Source: Segniliparus sp051660745
GTDB taxonomy: Bacteria; Actinomycetota; Actinomycetes; Mycobacteriales; Mycobacteriaceae
NCBI RefSeq assembly: GCF_051660745.1
Contig: NZ_JBOFQF010000047.1
Coordinates: 1 to 64,000 of the forward strand
Direction: 5' to 3'
Length of the DNA stretch: 64,000 nucleotides
Shown here: positions 8,448 through 17,604 of the stretch, in pieces
How positions within the stretch are numbered: the first letter of the stretch is position 1
How the letters are laid out: every line of letters starts with the position of its first letter
The notes under the pieces: generated by a model
What the model saw: only the letters and a program-made list of their open reading frames with translations
Told to the model about the DNA's origin: nothing
The model's database searches: none
Made by a program: the position numbers and the translations under genes

Positions 8448-10091
8448 GTGAGCTCAGAATCTCCGGCGGACGTCACCTTCGCCGACCTCGAATTGCATCC
8501 AGCGGTGTTGAAAGCGGTGCAAGAAGTCGGCTATGAGACGCCTTCGCCGATCCAAGCCCAGACCATCCCGGCCCTGCTCGACGGACACGATGTCGTCGGC
8601 CTCGCGGCCACCGGCACCGGGAAGACGGCGGCCTTCGCCTTGCCCGTCCTCTCGCGGATCGACCCGAAGCTGCGCAGGCCGCAGGCGCTGGTCCTCGCGC
8701 CGACGCGCGAGCTCGCGCTGCAAGTGTCCGAGGCCTTCGGCCGCTACGCATCGAAGTTGCCGCAGGTCTCCGTGGTCTGCATTTACGGCGGCGGCTCGTA
8801 CCCGGTGCAGCTGCAGGCGCTGGGCCGGGGCGCGCAGGTGGTGGTCGGCACCCCGGGGCGCGTGGTGGACCACCTCGAACGCGGGACCCTCAAGCTCGAC
8901 GGGCTGAAGTTCCTCGTGCTCGACGAGGCCGACGAGATGCTCAAAATGGGCTTCCAGGAGGACGTGGAGCGGGTGCTCGCCTCTGCCTCGGAGGACAAGC
9001 AGGTGGCGCTTTTCTCGGCGACGATGCCGGGCGCGATCCGCAAGATCTCCAAGACATACCTGCGCAACCCCGTCGAGGTGACCGTCAAGTCCGCGACGAC
9101 GACTTCGGAGAACATCGAGCAGCGGTACACGCTGGTCGCGCACCATCGCAAGCTGGACCTCTTGACCCGGATCCTGGAGGTCGAGCCGTTCTCGGCGATG
9201 ATCGTCTTCGTCCGCACCAAGCAGGCGACCGAAGAGCTCGCCGAGCGGTTGCGCTCGCGGGGCTTCACGGCCCGCCCGCTCAACGGCGACATCGCGCAGT
9301 CGGCGCGCGAGCGCACCGTGTCCGCGCTGCGCGAGGGGAAGATCGACATCCTGGTGGCGACGGACGTCGCGGCCCGAGGCCTCGACGTCGAGCGGATCAG
9401 CCACGTCTTCAACTACGACGCGCCGCATGACACAGAGTCGTACGTGCACCGCATCGGGCGGACCGGCCGGGCGGGCCGCACGGGGGTCTCGTACCTCTTC
9501 GTCACCCCCCGCGAGCGCTCCATGATCAATGCGATCGAGCGGGCGACCCGCCAACCCCTCGCCGAAGCTCCGCTGCCGACGGTGGCGGACGTGAACGCGG
9601 GCCGGATCGCGAAGTTCCGGGACTCGATCACCGAGGCGTTGTCCCTGCCGGGGGTGGAGCAGTTCCGCAGGCTCGTCGAGGACTACGAGCGCGAGAACGA
9701 CGTGCCGATGGCCGACATCGCCGCCGCGCTCGCGGCGCAGACCCGCAGCGGGGAGGAATTCCTGCTCAGCGAGGACCAGGAGGACTTCCAGCCGAAGAAG
9801 GGGCCCAGGGGCGAATACCGCGACGACCGGGGCGGTCGAGAAAGCCGTGGCGGCGGCCAGGACGGCCGCAGGTCCGGCTTCCACAAGCGGGGCCCCGGCG
9901 GCTTCGGGAGCCGCTCGGAGGGTTTCTCCTCCGGCGGGTCCGGGCGGCGCGACTTCGGCGGCCGCCGCGAGCAGCGCGGCGGCTGGGAACCGCGCAGCGG
10001 CGGCGGCGAGTCGCGCGGCGGTTGGGAGCCTCGGGGCGGCGGCGACAAGGGCGGACGCAAGGGCGGCGGTCCCCGCCGAAGCGGTTGGTGA
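8448..10091 (+). CDS. DEAD-box RNA helicase with RGG-rich tail
   Basis: The 547-residue protein carries the helicase motifs in order: Q motif (TPSPIQAQTIP), Walker A AATGTGKT at 53-60, LDEADEM near 160, SAT, and HRIGRTGRAG near 334. From about residue 450 it ends in an Arg/Gly-rich tail with several RGG and GGW repeats, an RNA-binding feature of CsdA/DeaD-type proteins. It likely unwinds RNA in ribosome assembly or mRNA decay. The start is GTG 8448: TAGACT (8434-8439) lies eight bases upstream and no ribosome site is present, so the mRNA is probably leaderless. Confidence 0.9.
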   Translation: MSSESPADVTFADLELHPAVLKAVQEVGYETPSPIQAQTIPALLDGHDVVGLAATGTGKTAAFALPVLSRIDPKLRRPQALVLAPTRELALQVSEAFGRYASKLPQVSVVCIYGGGSYPVQLQALGRGAQVVVGTPGRVVDHLERGTLKLDGLKFLVLDEADEMLKMGFQEDVERVLASASEDKQVALFSATMPGAIRKISKTYLRNPVEVTVKSATTTSENIEQRYTLVAHHRKLDLLTRILEVEPFSAMIVFVRTKQATEELAERLRSRGFTARPLNGDIAQSARERTVSALREGKIDILVATDVAARGLDVERISHVFNYDAPHDTESYVHRIGRTGRAGRTGVSYLFVTPRERSMINAIERATRQPLAEAPLPTVADVNAGRIAKFRDSITEALSLPGVEQFRRLVEDYERENDVPMADIAAALAAQTRSGEEFLLSEDQEDFQPKKGPRGEYRDDRGGRESRGGGQDGRRSGFHKRGPGGFGSRSEGFSSGGSGRRDFGGRREQRGGWEPRSGGGESRGGWEPRGGGDKGGRKGGGPRRSGW

Positions 10092-10106
10092 GCTAGCCGC
10101 CGCGCC

Positions 10107-11090
10107 CTAGAAAGGGCATCCGGCGGCTTTGCGGGCCCTGCGGGCGTGTTTGTCGTTGGCGGTGAAGTCGTCGAGCTCTCGCTCGCGCATCGTGTTCACG
10201 ATCCGTTGGTGTTTGCGCGCGTGGTAGGCGAGCGGCGCGAATGTGGCGCGCTCTGGAAGGACGCGGTGCGCGGCGCGGATCAGCCTGCCGAGCAGCTGCA
10301 GCTGCCGCTCGTCCCGCGCGCTCCACTCGATTTCGAGGATCGTCCGGATCTGCGGCGGCATCACCCCGGCGTAGAGCAGGCGCAAGACGTGCATGCCTGT
10401 CTTCGCGACCGGCTTGGCCAGCGGCCACAGCGCCGAGGGGATCTGCGGGGGCTTGCGGAGGCTCGTCCGGAAGTTGTGCACGATGTTCCTCGCCACCGTG
10501 GTGTTCTCCAGCGCTTGGCCCGTCATCCGGTCGAGGTAGCGCGCGAATTCGGCACGGGTCGCGGGGAATTCGTTCTCGGGCACTTGGAGGCAGCGGGCGA
10601 TGGTCCGGATCTCCTGGAAGAGCTGTTCTTCCTCGGCTTCGTCGTACCGGCGGCCGAGCAAGAGGGGAGCCGCCCACACGCTGGACACGAACGCGGTGGC
10701 GACCACCCAGCCGTACGCCTCCGGGTTGAGGGCGCTGATGTGCTTGCCCTTCGCGTCGGCCATCTGCAGGGGCCGGTGCATCTCGCGTAGCCAGTAGCCC
10801 TGCTCGATCGCGGCTTTGCCGCCGTAGAACCATTGCAGCACGGCGTCGAAAGAGCGCACGCCGCGTCCGGCCGGGTCGGTGTCGTAGACCGAGTAGCGGT
10901 CCACCACCGCGCCGATCACCGGGTGCATCGTCTGGAGGATGAAAGCCGCGCTGTTGACCGGCAGTCCCACCCATCGTCCCGCGACGTCTCCCATGAGGCC
11001 CAAGGGGTCCACGAGGTCTGGCACTGGCTGGACCCAGTTTTGCCGCTCGCTCTCGGCGGCCGGTCGGTCCTGGTCGAAGACGGCGGTCAT
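10107..11090 (-). CDS. MpaB-family oxygenase (DUF2236)
   Basis: The 327-residue protein fits the DUF2236 / oxygenase MpaB family, haem-binding proteins that include the latex-clearing Lcp enzymes and the fungal mycophenolic acid oxygenase MpaB. Family-like blocks include the early VNSAAFILQTMHPVIGAVV and the central helical region with ALNPEAYGWVVATAF, where an acidic and a basic pair usually act. The substrate is unknown, though lipid or terpenoid cleavage is plausible next to acyl-CoA ligases. GAGGAG precedes ATG 11090. It is divergent from the acyl-CoA synthetase at 11315. Confidence 0.82.
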   Translation of the reverse strand: MTAVFDQDRPAAESERQNWVQPVPDLVDPLGLMGDVAGRWVGLPVNSAAFILQTMHPVIGAVVDRYSVYDTDPAGRGVRSFDAVLQWFYGGKAAIEQGYWLREMHRPLQMADAKGKHISALNPEAYGWVVATAFVSSVWAAPLLLGRRYDEAEEEQLFQEIRTIARCLQVPENEFPATRAEFARYLDRMTGQALENTTVARNIVHNFRTSLRKPPQIPSALWPLAKPVAKTGMHVLRLLYAGVMPPQIRTILEIEWSARDERQLQLLGRLIRAAHRVLPERATFAPLAYHARKHQRIVNTMRERELDDFTANDKHARRARKAAGCPF

Positions 11091-11138
11091 AGTTGCTCCT
11101 CGGTGCGTTCGGGCTGCGATGTCATGTTAGTAATAGGA

Positions 11139-11153
11139 TATGTTCGTAACATA
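11139..11153. promoter_or_regulatory. Palindromic operator candidate between mpaB-like and fadD genes
   Basis: TATGTT-CGT-AACATA is a perfect 6-3-6 inverted repeat. ATGTTA at 11124-11129 repeats one arm, and GTAAC (11146-11150) with GTTAC (11158-11162) makes an overlapping inverted repeat. It lies in the 224-base divergent intergenic region, which is distinctly AT-richer than its surroundings. It is probably a TetR-type operator, but no regulator gene is adjacent. Confidence 0.55.
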
Positions 11154-11314
11154 CCAGGTTACAAGAGCGCAGTTTGAGAGATGGGCGTCACGTATGTGGC
11201 GCGGAACTCTTTTTGACCAGAAAATCAAGTGTTGCCCAGCACATTTGCAAAACGATGTGAGTGTAAGCTCTCTTCTGCCTCGTACCCCGCCGACCAAACC
11301 GAGAAGGGAAAGCT

Positions 11315-12922
11315 GTGACCACAGTCCTGCGTCACGACGACCACCAGAACAACGCGGTGCTCGACCCTGACCGCCAGCCATTGCGCTCCAGCCACAACAC
11401 GTGGGCTGCGAGCGTCGCCCGGCACGCCCAGATGCGCCCCGGCTCGGCAGCCTTCCGCTTCCAGGGCGCGACCACGACGTGGGCCGAGGCCGAAGACAGG
11501 ACGAGCAGGCTCGCGGAGCGCCTGCGGCAGGGCGGCGTCGGCGTCGGCGACCGGGTTTTGGTGCTGATGCTCAACCGGCCGGAGTACATCGAGACGGCGA
11601 TCGCGGTGGGCAGGCTCGGCGCGATCTCTGTGCCGGTGAACTTCCGGCTCGCCCCGGCCGAGGTGGCGTTCATCGCCCGCGACAGCGGCGCCCGCGCGAT
11701 CGTCACCGACGTCGTCCTGGCGCAGTTGGCGCGCGCCGTGGTCGCAGAAGTCCCCGAGCTGTCGTTCGCGATCGGCGTGGGGGTCGAGGCGGGCGACGGC
11801 CTCGTGCCGTACGCCGAGGCCGTGGCGGGCGGCAGGCTGGAGCACGAGCGGGCGACGGCGGACGACGAGCCCGCGTTCATCATGTACACCTCGGGCACCA
11901 CGGGCAAGCCGAAAGGCGCCGTGCTGACCCACGCCAACCTGCACGGCCAGGCCTTGACGTCCATCTGCGCCTTCCAATCCCGCGCGGAGGAGGAGGTCGC
12001 GTTCGTCGCGGCGCCGATGTTCCACATCGCGGGCCTGGGGAGCATCGGCCCCGACCTGGTGCTCGGCTTCCCGACCGTGATCCATCCGACCGGCGGATTC
12101 GACCCGGCCCAGGTCCTGGACTCCCTCTCGGCGGAAAAGATCACGACGACATTCTTCGTCCCGACCCAGTGGCAGGCGCTCTGCGCGGAGCAACGCGCCA
12201 GGCCGAGGGAGCTGAGCCTTCGGATCATCTCGTGGGGCGCCGCTCCGGCTTCGGACGAGCTCCTGCGCGAGATGGCCGAGGTCTTCCCGGACGCGGACAA
12301 CGTCGCGGTGTTCGGCCAGACCGAGATGTCGCCGATCACCTGCGTCCTTGAGGGCAAAGACGCGATCCGCAAGCTCGGCTCGGTCGGCAAGGTCATCCGG
12401 ACCTTGGAGGCGCGAGTGGTGGACGACGAGATGAACGACGTGCCGCAGGGCGAGATCGGCGAGATCGTCTACCGGGGACCCACGATGATGCGCGAGTACT
12501 GGAACAACCCGAGGGCGACGGCAGAGTCGTTCGAGGGCGGCTGGTTCCACTCCGGCGACCTCGTGCGCGTGGACGAGGACGGGTTCGTCTTCGTCGTCGA
12601 CCGCAAGAAGGACATGATCATCTCCGGCGGCGAGAACATCTACTGCGTCGAGGTGGAGAACGTGCTCAGCGGGCACCCGCAGGTGGCCGAGGCCGCAGTC
12701 GTCGGCCGGGCGCACGAGAAATGGGGCGAGGTGGTCGTCGCGGTGATCGCCCCGCTCCCCGGCGCGGGCGCCGAGGCGCTCACCGCTGCGGGGCTCTCCG
12801 CCTGGCTGGACGACAAGCTCGCGCGCTACAAGCACCCGAAAGACGTCGTGATCGTCCCCGCGCTCCCGCGCAACGCCAGCGGCAAGGTGGCCAAGGGCGA
12901 CTTGCGCGCCCAGGTCGGCTGA
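11315..12922 (+). CDS. Acyl-CoA synthetase (FadD-type AMP-dependent ligase)
   Basis: This 535-residue enzyme belongs to the adenylate-forming superfamily. The phosphate-binding loop YTSGTTGKPKG is near residue 192, FGQTEMSP near 335 is the A5-type motif, HSGDLVRVDEDGF holds the adenylate-binding Asp, and the C-terminal NASGKVAKGDLR supplies the catalytic Lys. It would activate a carboxylic or fatty acid to its CoA ester. AAGGGA lies five bases before GTG 11315. It converges on the FAD monooxygenase gene at 12948. Confidence 0.9.
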   Translation: MTTVLRHDDHQNNAVLDPDRQPLRSSHNTWAASVARHAQMRPGSAAFRFQGATTTWAEAEDRTSRLAERLRQGGVGVGDRVLVLMLNRPEYIETAIAVGRLGAISVPVNFRLAPAEVAFIARDSGARAIVTDVVLAQLARAVVAEVPELSFAIGVGVEAGDGLVPYAEAVAGGRLEHERATADDEPAFIMYTSGTTGKPKGAVLTHANLHGQALTSICAFQSRAEEEVAFVAAPMFHIAGLGSIGPDLVLGFPTVIHPTGGFDPAQVLDSLSAEKITTTFFVPTQWQALCAEQRARPRELSLRIISWGAAPASDELLREMAEVFPDADNVAVFGQTEMSPITCVLEGKDAIRKLGSVGKVIRTLEARVVDDEMNDVPQGEIGEIVYRGPTMMREYWNNPRATAESFEGGWFHSGDLVRVDEDGFVFVVDRKKDMIISGGENIYCVEVENVLSGHPQVAEAAVVGRAHEKWGEVVVAVIAPLPGAGAEALTAAGLSAWLDDKLARYKHPKDVVIVPALPRNASGKVAKGDLRAQVG

Positions 12923-12947
12923 GGCGGGCGAGCCCAGGACTGCGCGA

Positions 12948-14222
12948 TCAGCTCTGCGGCCTGCGGGCCCATTCTGGCGCGTGCTCGGGCAACGGGCCGA
13001 TGGCGATGAAATAGCCGGGGACGACCTGGAGCGCGGGGAAGCGCGTGATCACCCGCAACACGAACGGCTTGGGCTTGTTCGGGTCTGGCGGCGCGGTCGG
13101 CTTCGGCGCGCCGATCTTCGAGAACAAGGCTCGGTGCGCGAACTGCTGGAAGCCTTGGACCACGGCGGTGGGGAAGAGGCGGCGCCTGCGCACTTTGGCG
13201 AGCTCTTGGCCGGAGACGGGCGGGCCGCCCGCTTGCGCCCGCTTGAGCGGCTCGGCCAAGATCCGCGCCGCCGCCACGCCGTCTTGCACCGCGAGGTTGA
13301 TCCCGACCCCGCCGACCGGGGACATCGCGTGCGCGGCGTCGCCGATGGCGAGCAGGCCCGGCACATGCCAATGCCCGGGCAGCCGGTTGAGCTGGACGTC
13401 GAGCAGCTTCGCCTCGTCGAGGCTCGTCACCGTGCTCATCCGGTCGGCGAGCCAGGGCACGAGCGCCCCGACCCGCTCCCGGAACTTCTCCACGCCTTCT
13501 GCGCGCAGCGCGCCATCGGCGCCTTTCTGGATGAGGTAGGCGATCTGGTAGTAGTCGCCCCGGTCGATGATCGCCATGCCTTGCCCGTTCGAGAACCGGC
13601 CCGTCACCCCCGCGACATCGATCCCCTCGACCCTGGGCACGCGGAACCACCACACGTCGATCGGGGCGCCGAAGGACTTCGGGGAGAGGCCTGCCGCCGT
13701 CCGCAGCGTCGAGACGCGTCCGTCGGCGGCCACGACGAGCGCCGCTCGCAGCTCGCCGGGCACGCCGTCGCGGCGGTAGGCGATCCCCGCGACCCGGCCG
13801 TCCTCCATGATGGTCCCGGTCGCCTCGGCTTTCATCCAGAGGCGGAACGAGGGCTCTTGCTCTCCGGCTTCCGCGATGAGCTTCAAGAAATCCCATTGGG
13901 GGATGAAGGCGATGTGCTTGTGCGGTCCGGGCAGCCGGCGCAACGCGCCGAGCGGGGTCGGCCCGGAGTCCAAGATGAACTGCGCCGAGTCGATGAACCG
14001 CGCGTTGAGCTTTTTGAACTTCTCCCCGAGGCCCAGCTCGTCGAGCAGCGTCAAGGTGCTGGCATGCACCGTGTCGCCCCGGAAGTCGCGCAAGAAATCG
14101 CCGTGCTTCTCAAGGACGACGACATCGACCCCGGCCCTGGCGAGCAAGAGCCCGAGGATCATCCCCGCAGGGCCGCCGCCGACGATCGCGCAGGTCGTCG
14201 TGTTTGTGGTTGCCTCGGCCAT
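12948..14222 (-). CDS. FAD-dependent monooxygenase, PHBH-fold (copy 1)
   Basis: The 424-residue flavoprotein has the Rossmann motif VGGGPAGM at 14-21, DFRGDTVHASTL near 45-56 (the DG/GD-type region of aromatic hydroxylases) and the second FAD motif GDAAHAMSPVGGVGINLAVQD near 290-310. This is the UbiH/PHBH-like FAD_binding_3 family, which hydroxylates aromatic or lipid-like substrates with NAD(P)H and O2. AGAGGAAGGA precedes ATG 14222. A clear paralogue is encoded at 42632-43903, with matching motifs throughout. Confidence 0.85.
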   Translation of the reverse strand: MAEATTNTTTCAIVGGGPAGMILGLLLARAGVDVVVLEKHGDFLRDFRGDTVHASTLTLLDELGLGEKFKKLNARFIDSAQFILDSGPTPLGALRRLPGPHKHIAFIPQWDFLKLIAEAGEQEPSFRLWMKAEATGTIMEDGRVAGIAYRRDGVPGELRAALVVAADGRVSTLRTAAGLSPKSFGAPIDVWWFRVPRVEGIDVAGVTGRFSNGQGMAIIDRGDYYQIAYLIQKGADGALRAEGVEKFRERVGALVPWLADRMSTVTSLDEAKLLDVQLNRLPGHWHVPGLLAIGDAAHAMSPVGGVGINLAVQDGVAAARILAEPLKRAQAGGPPVSGQELAKVRRRRLFPTAVVQGFQQFAHRALFSKIGAPKPTAPPDPNKPKPFVLRVITRFPALQVVPGYFIAIGPLPEHAPEWARRPQS

Positions 14223-14292
14223 GGCGGTTCCTTCCTCTTGGATCCGAGCTTAGCCTTCGCCCCGCCTTCACCCGGAGAAACGCGGCAGGTGC

Positions 14293-14298
14293 AGTACA
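14293..14298 (+). promoter_or_regulatory. -10 hexamer for the lipoprotein gene at 14344
   Basis: TACAAT lies 46 bases before ATG 14344, in a gap where GAGAGGAG supplies a ribosome site just before the start. It fits the actinobacterial TANNNT -10 consensus. No strong -35 element was found. Confidence 0.45.
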
Positions 14299-14343
14299 AT
14301 TGCCCGTCAATCGGCGAGACAGGGGACGAGAGGAGCGCGAGAT

Positions 14344-15105
14344 ATGGCCCGTCGGGGAACGGCGCTGCCGCTCGCGCTGCTCGCCGTGGGGACAGCGGTG
14401 CTGGCGGGCTGCGAGCGGCCTGTTCCGGCGAGCGGGGCGGCTGCCGCGAGCATCGATCGCACAGGCCCCTCGGCCTCGGCGGTCCGGCTTGCGCCCGGGC
14501 AGCTCGCCATGCGCCCGGACGGCGAGCTGTTCGCGCTGCTGCCGACGCAGGAGGACTTCCCGGCGGACGCGTTTTTGACCCCGAGCCCCGCAGACTCGGG
14601 CGGGGCGCAGCAGTCTGCGGAGCGCAAGCTTCCGGAGACGGACCCGCCAGGCTGCGCGGCTGGCAATCCGGCAGGGTTGCGGGCGAGCAGCGTGGCCGCA
14701 TCATTGGCCTCGGAGGAGGCGGGCAAGCGCGCCGTGGCGCTGTCCATCGGGAAGCTGACGGCGGGCCAGGACGAAACGCGGACGGTCAAAGACTGGGTCG
14801 CCCGGTGCGGGCATTACCGCACCCAGCCGAGCTTCGGCGGGGTCGAGGGCGACGAGGCGGTGACGCTGGTCCCGCAAGACTCCCCGGACCTCGGGCTCGA
14901 CGAGATTGTCTCCTACGAGCAGCGCACCACGGGAAGGGTCCGGACCACCGGCAGCGACCAAGAGACGGACGTGGACGAGCGTGTCGTCACCGTGTTCGGC
15001 CAGCTTCGCGGCGTGTTCGTCTCGGTCTCATGGCTCGACGACCAAGACCGCGATCTCGCGGCGCGGCTGTTCGAGGGCCTTGTCGACCGTGTTCGCTCCG
15101 CCTAG
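14344..15105 (+). CDS. Secreted lipoprotein of unknown function
   Basis: The 253-residue protein starts with a lipoprotein signal ending in LAGC (Cys at residue 21). The mature part has a Cys (GCAAG) near residue 107 and a second (RCGHY) near 156, then an alternating region ending in WLDDQDRDLAARLFEGLVDRV. The overall shape recalls mycobacterial PknH-sensor-like lipoproteins, but I cannot assign it. GAGAGGAG precedes the ATG. It converges on the dienelactone hydrolase gene with 13 bases between the stops. Confidence 0.75.
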   Translation: MARRGTALPLALLAVGTAVLAGCERPVPASGAAAASIDRTGPSASAVRLAPGQLAMRPDGELFALLPTQEDFPADAFLTPSPADSGGAQQSAERKLPETDPPGCAAGNPAGLRASSVAASLASEEAGKRAVALSIGKLTAGQDETRTVKDWVARCGHYRTQPSFGGVEGDEAVTLVPQDSPDLGLDEIVSYEQRTTGRVRTTGSDQETDVDERVVTVFGQLRGVFVSVSWLDDQDRDLAARLFEGLVDRVRSA

Positions 15106-15118
15106 CCAGACGGATTGC

Positions 15119-16048
15119 TCACGCGAGGTATTTCTTGAGCCAGAAGACCAGCTGCTGCCACGCGTCGTTGGCCGCGACGGGGACGTAGCGGGGGCCGGTG
15201 TCGTTGAAGAAGGCGTGGTTGGCGTTGCGCTCCACCACGATCGCATGGGCGAGCCCTGCCGCTTTGAGCGAGTTCTCCGCCGCCGCGCGGCTCGCGTTGA
15301 CCCGTGCGTCCTGCTCGCCGTAAAAGGCGATCACCGCCGCGCCGCTCCCTCGGAAGTCCACGAGCGCGTCGGGCGGCCCCTCCTCGTGCAGCGGCCCGTA
15401 GAACGGGGCGCCGACGGCGACCCTCGGGTCTTTCGTCAGCAGCAGCTGCCAGGTCAGGCCGCCGCCGAAGCAGAAGCCCATGACCGCGAGCTTCTTGCCA
15501 GGCTCGCGCCGGGCAAGCTCGTCGAGGCCGGATTTCAGGTCCTCGGCGAACCGCTCGGACGATGCGGCCATCAGCGCTTTGGTCGCCTCGTCCTGGCTCG
15601 CGAACGCCGAGGTGCCGCCCTCCTCGGACAACAGGTCGATGGCGAGCGCCGAGAAACCAACCCCCGCGAGGCGGCCGGGGATGGTCTTGATGTGGTCGGT
15701 GAGGCCTCGGTTCTCGTGGATCACCAGCACGGCGCCTTGCGCGTTCGGAGCCTCCGACCACGCGCCGAGCAGCTCGCCCCGAGCGCCGGGGAAGGCAATG
15801 GGCTCCACCGCGAGCGCGTCCTGCGCGCCAGGCGGGGGCGCCGAGGGGGATGCGGCGGTCGCAGGGACGCCCGCCCGCTCGCTCTCGTGGGCAGACTGGC
15901 GGCCTGCGGGCGCGCAGGCGGCGATGAGCGCGGCGGCCGCGGCGGCGGAGAGGCCCAATCCGGTCAGCCTCCCGAGGGCCTCGCGGCGAGAGAGAACACC
16001 TTCCGCGCAATCGGTGGCGATTTCTTCGGCGATGTACTTCTGGAACAT
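15119..16048 (-). CDS. Dienelactone hydrolase family protein with Tat signal
   Basis: The 309-residue alpha/beta hydrolase has an N-terminal twin-arginine element (SRREALG) followed by a hydrophobic stretch ending at a lipobox-like AAC, so it is probably an exported lipoprotein. The catalytic Cys is in MGFCFGGG, the Asp in YGEQDARV and the His in ANHAFFND, as in carboxymethylenebutenolidases. The natural substrate is unknown. I chose ATG 16048 over GTG 16051 because TAGGAT stands exactly six bases upstream of it, the leaderless arrangement seen repeatedly in this window. Confidence 0.85.
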   Translation of the reverse strand: MFQKYIAEEIATDCAEGVLSRREALGRLTGLGLSAAAAAALIAACAPAGRQSAHESERAGVPATAASPSAPPPGAQDALAVEPIAFPGARGELLGAWSEAPNAQGAVLVIHENRGLTDHIKTIPGRLAGVGFSALAIDLLSEEGGTSAFASQDEATKALMAASSERFAEDLKSGLDELARREPGKKLAVMGFCFGGGLTWQLLLTKDPRVAVGAPFYGPLHEEGPPDALVDFRGSGAAVIAFYGEQDARVNASRAAAENSLKAAGLAHAIVVERNANHAFFNDTGPRYVPVAANDAWQQLVFWLKKYLA

Positions 16049-16123
16049 CACCCCATCCTATGCAGAGGACGTGATGCGTGGCGCTGGAAACCAGCCAGAG
16101 CAAAGACCCATGCGGGCCGGGCG

Positions 16124-16750
16124 CTAGAGGCCGCGCTTGGCCTGCGCCACGCCGATCAACGCCGAGGCCGTGCCGTCGAGCGTGATGTTGGCGGGCTCGC
16201 GCCCGAACGCGAAGAGCAAGAGCTCCTCGACTTCGCCGATGACGGACACCGGCTCGCCGCCGCTGCCGCCCCGCGCCACGGTCTCGCCCTGCGGCGTCAC
16301 GAGCGAGACATCGCCCGGGGTTCTTTTCAACGAGACCGAGCCAAGGGTCCGCAACGGGCGGACGAGCGCTTTGCGCAGCCCCTGGCTGATCGTCCGGGGC
16401 TGGAAGCCGGGCTGCGCCCGCGCGATGTCCTCGGTGTGGACGAACATCTCGACCAAGTTCGCGGAGCGGTCGACCAGCGCGAACGGGGAGTACCACGCGG
16501 GGCCCGAGGCGACGGTGTCGAGCAGCGTCTCCCAGTCGCGGGCCACGACGCGCAGCCGCAGGCGCTCGCTGTGCGCGGCGAGCTTTGGCACGAAGATCCC
16601 GGCGGTCGCGTCGACGCGCAGCGACTCGCGCAGGACGAGATGCGCGAGGAGGTCGCGAACAGTCCAGCCTTCGCAGAGGGTCGGCGCGTCCGGGCCTGCC
16701 GCGCGCGCCGCGCTCACCAAGGCCGCTCGTTCGTTCTGGGAGAAAGTCAT
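16124..16750 (-). CDS. TIGR03085-type DinB/maleylpyruvate-isomerase-fold protein
   Basis: The 208-residue protein opens with LCEGWTVRDLLAHLVLRE, the metal-binding His helix of the actinobacterial TIGR03085 group in the DinB / mycothiol-dependent maleylpyruvate isomerase superfamily. VEMFVHTEDIARAQPGF supplies a second His. These proteins are thought to act in mycothiol-dependent chemistry, but most, like this one, have no assigned substrate. TAGACT lies six bases before ATG 16750 with no ribosome site, so the transcript is probably leaderless. Confidence 0.8.
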   Translation of the reverse strand: MTFSQNERAALVSAARAAGPDAPTLCEGWTVRDLLAHLVLRESLRVDATAGIFVPKLAAHSERLRLRVVARDWETLLDTVASGPAWYSPFALVDRSANLVEMFVHTEDIARAQPGFQPRTISQGLRKALVRPLRTLGSVSLKRTPGDVSLVTPQGETVARGGSGGEPVSVIGEVEELLLFAFGREPANITLDGTASALIGVAQAKRGL

Positions 16751-16848
16751 GCGGCCAGTCTAAGACGGGCGGGAAGAGCGCGGAGGCCGTGGCCGAGATT
16801 GGTACAGTGAGATGATCAGTTTCGTCTTGCGAGCGTCAGGAGAGGCCG

Positions 16849-17604
16849 ATGCCGAAGTTCTTGCTGCTGCGGGGACTCAGTCGGGAGAGCCGCCACTGGG
16901 AAGATTTCCCCGAGCTGCTCGAAAGCAGGCTCGGGGCGACCACGACAAGCGTGGACGCCCCTGGGTTCGGCTCGGAGCACCGCCGAGTCTCGCCGCGCAC
17001 GATCGCGGGCATCACCGACGACATCAGAGAGCGGTTCGGCCAAGGCGGCGCGGACTGGACGTTCGTGGGGATCTCGCTCGGCGGCATGGTGGCGCTGGAC
17101 TGGTGCGCCCGCTACCCCGAGGACTTCGGCCGCGTCGTGATCATCAACTCCAGCACTGCCGCGACGCCGCTCTTCCGCCGTTTCTCGCCCGCCGCGCTTC
17201 CCGACATCGCGCTGGGGCGGTTCAAATCCGACGTCGAGGCGGAGCTGGCGATCCTGGCGATGTCGGCGAACCATCCCGAGATCGACCGGACCGACCTCGC
17301 CGAGCGGTGGGCGGGCTATCTCGCCGAGCAGCGCCCGTCCAGCACCAGCCTGGCCAACCAGATCATCGCCGCCGCCCTTTTCCCCATGCCGAAGCAGGTG
17401 AGCACGCCCGCGCTGGTGCTCGCTGCTCGACAGGACCGGATGGTCTCGGCCTCCTCGTCCGAGACCATCGCGGCGCGGCTTGGAGCCCCGATCCGCTACC
17501 ACGAGACGGCAGGGCACGACCTGACCCTGGACGACGGCCCGTGGGTCGTGGACCAGATCGCGGCCTGGCTCGGGAACCCTGCGGACGAAAAGGCCTCGTT
17601 ATGA
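16849..17604 (+). CDS. Alpha/beta hydrolase
   Basis: The 251-residue protein has the nucleophile elbow GISLGG (Ser76) and a late His in TAGHDLTLDDGPWVV, the order of a serine alpha/beta hydrolase. An Asp in ARQDRMV probably completes the triad. The substrate is not predictable. AGGAGAGG precedes ATG 16849, and TACAGT (16803-16808) is a possible -10. Its stop overlaps the next start in ATGA, so the next gene is likely translationally coupled. Confidence 0.85.
   Translation: MPKFLLLRGLSRESRHWEDFPELLESRLGATTTSVDAPGFGSEHRRVSPRTIAGITDDIRERFGQGGADWTFVGISLGGMVALDWCARYPEDFGRVVIINSSTAATPLFRRFSPAALPDIALGRFKSDVEAELAILAMSANHPEIDRTDLAERWAGYLAEQRPSSTSLANQIIAAALFPMPKQVSTPALVLAARQDRMVSASSSETIAARLGAPIRYHETAGHDLTLDDGPWVVDQIAAWLGNPADEKASL

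Noticed and set aside
8448..10091. Much longer upstream extension of the helicase frame (back to about 7401)
   Set aside because: The extension is the antisense shadow of menA. The TAGACT element and the start of helicase homology place the start at GTG 8448.
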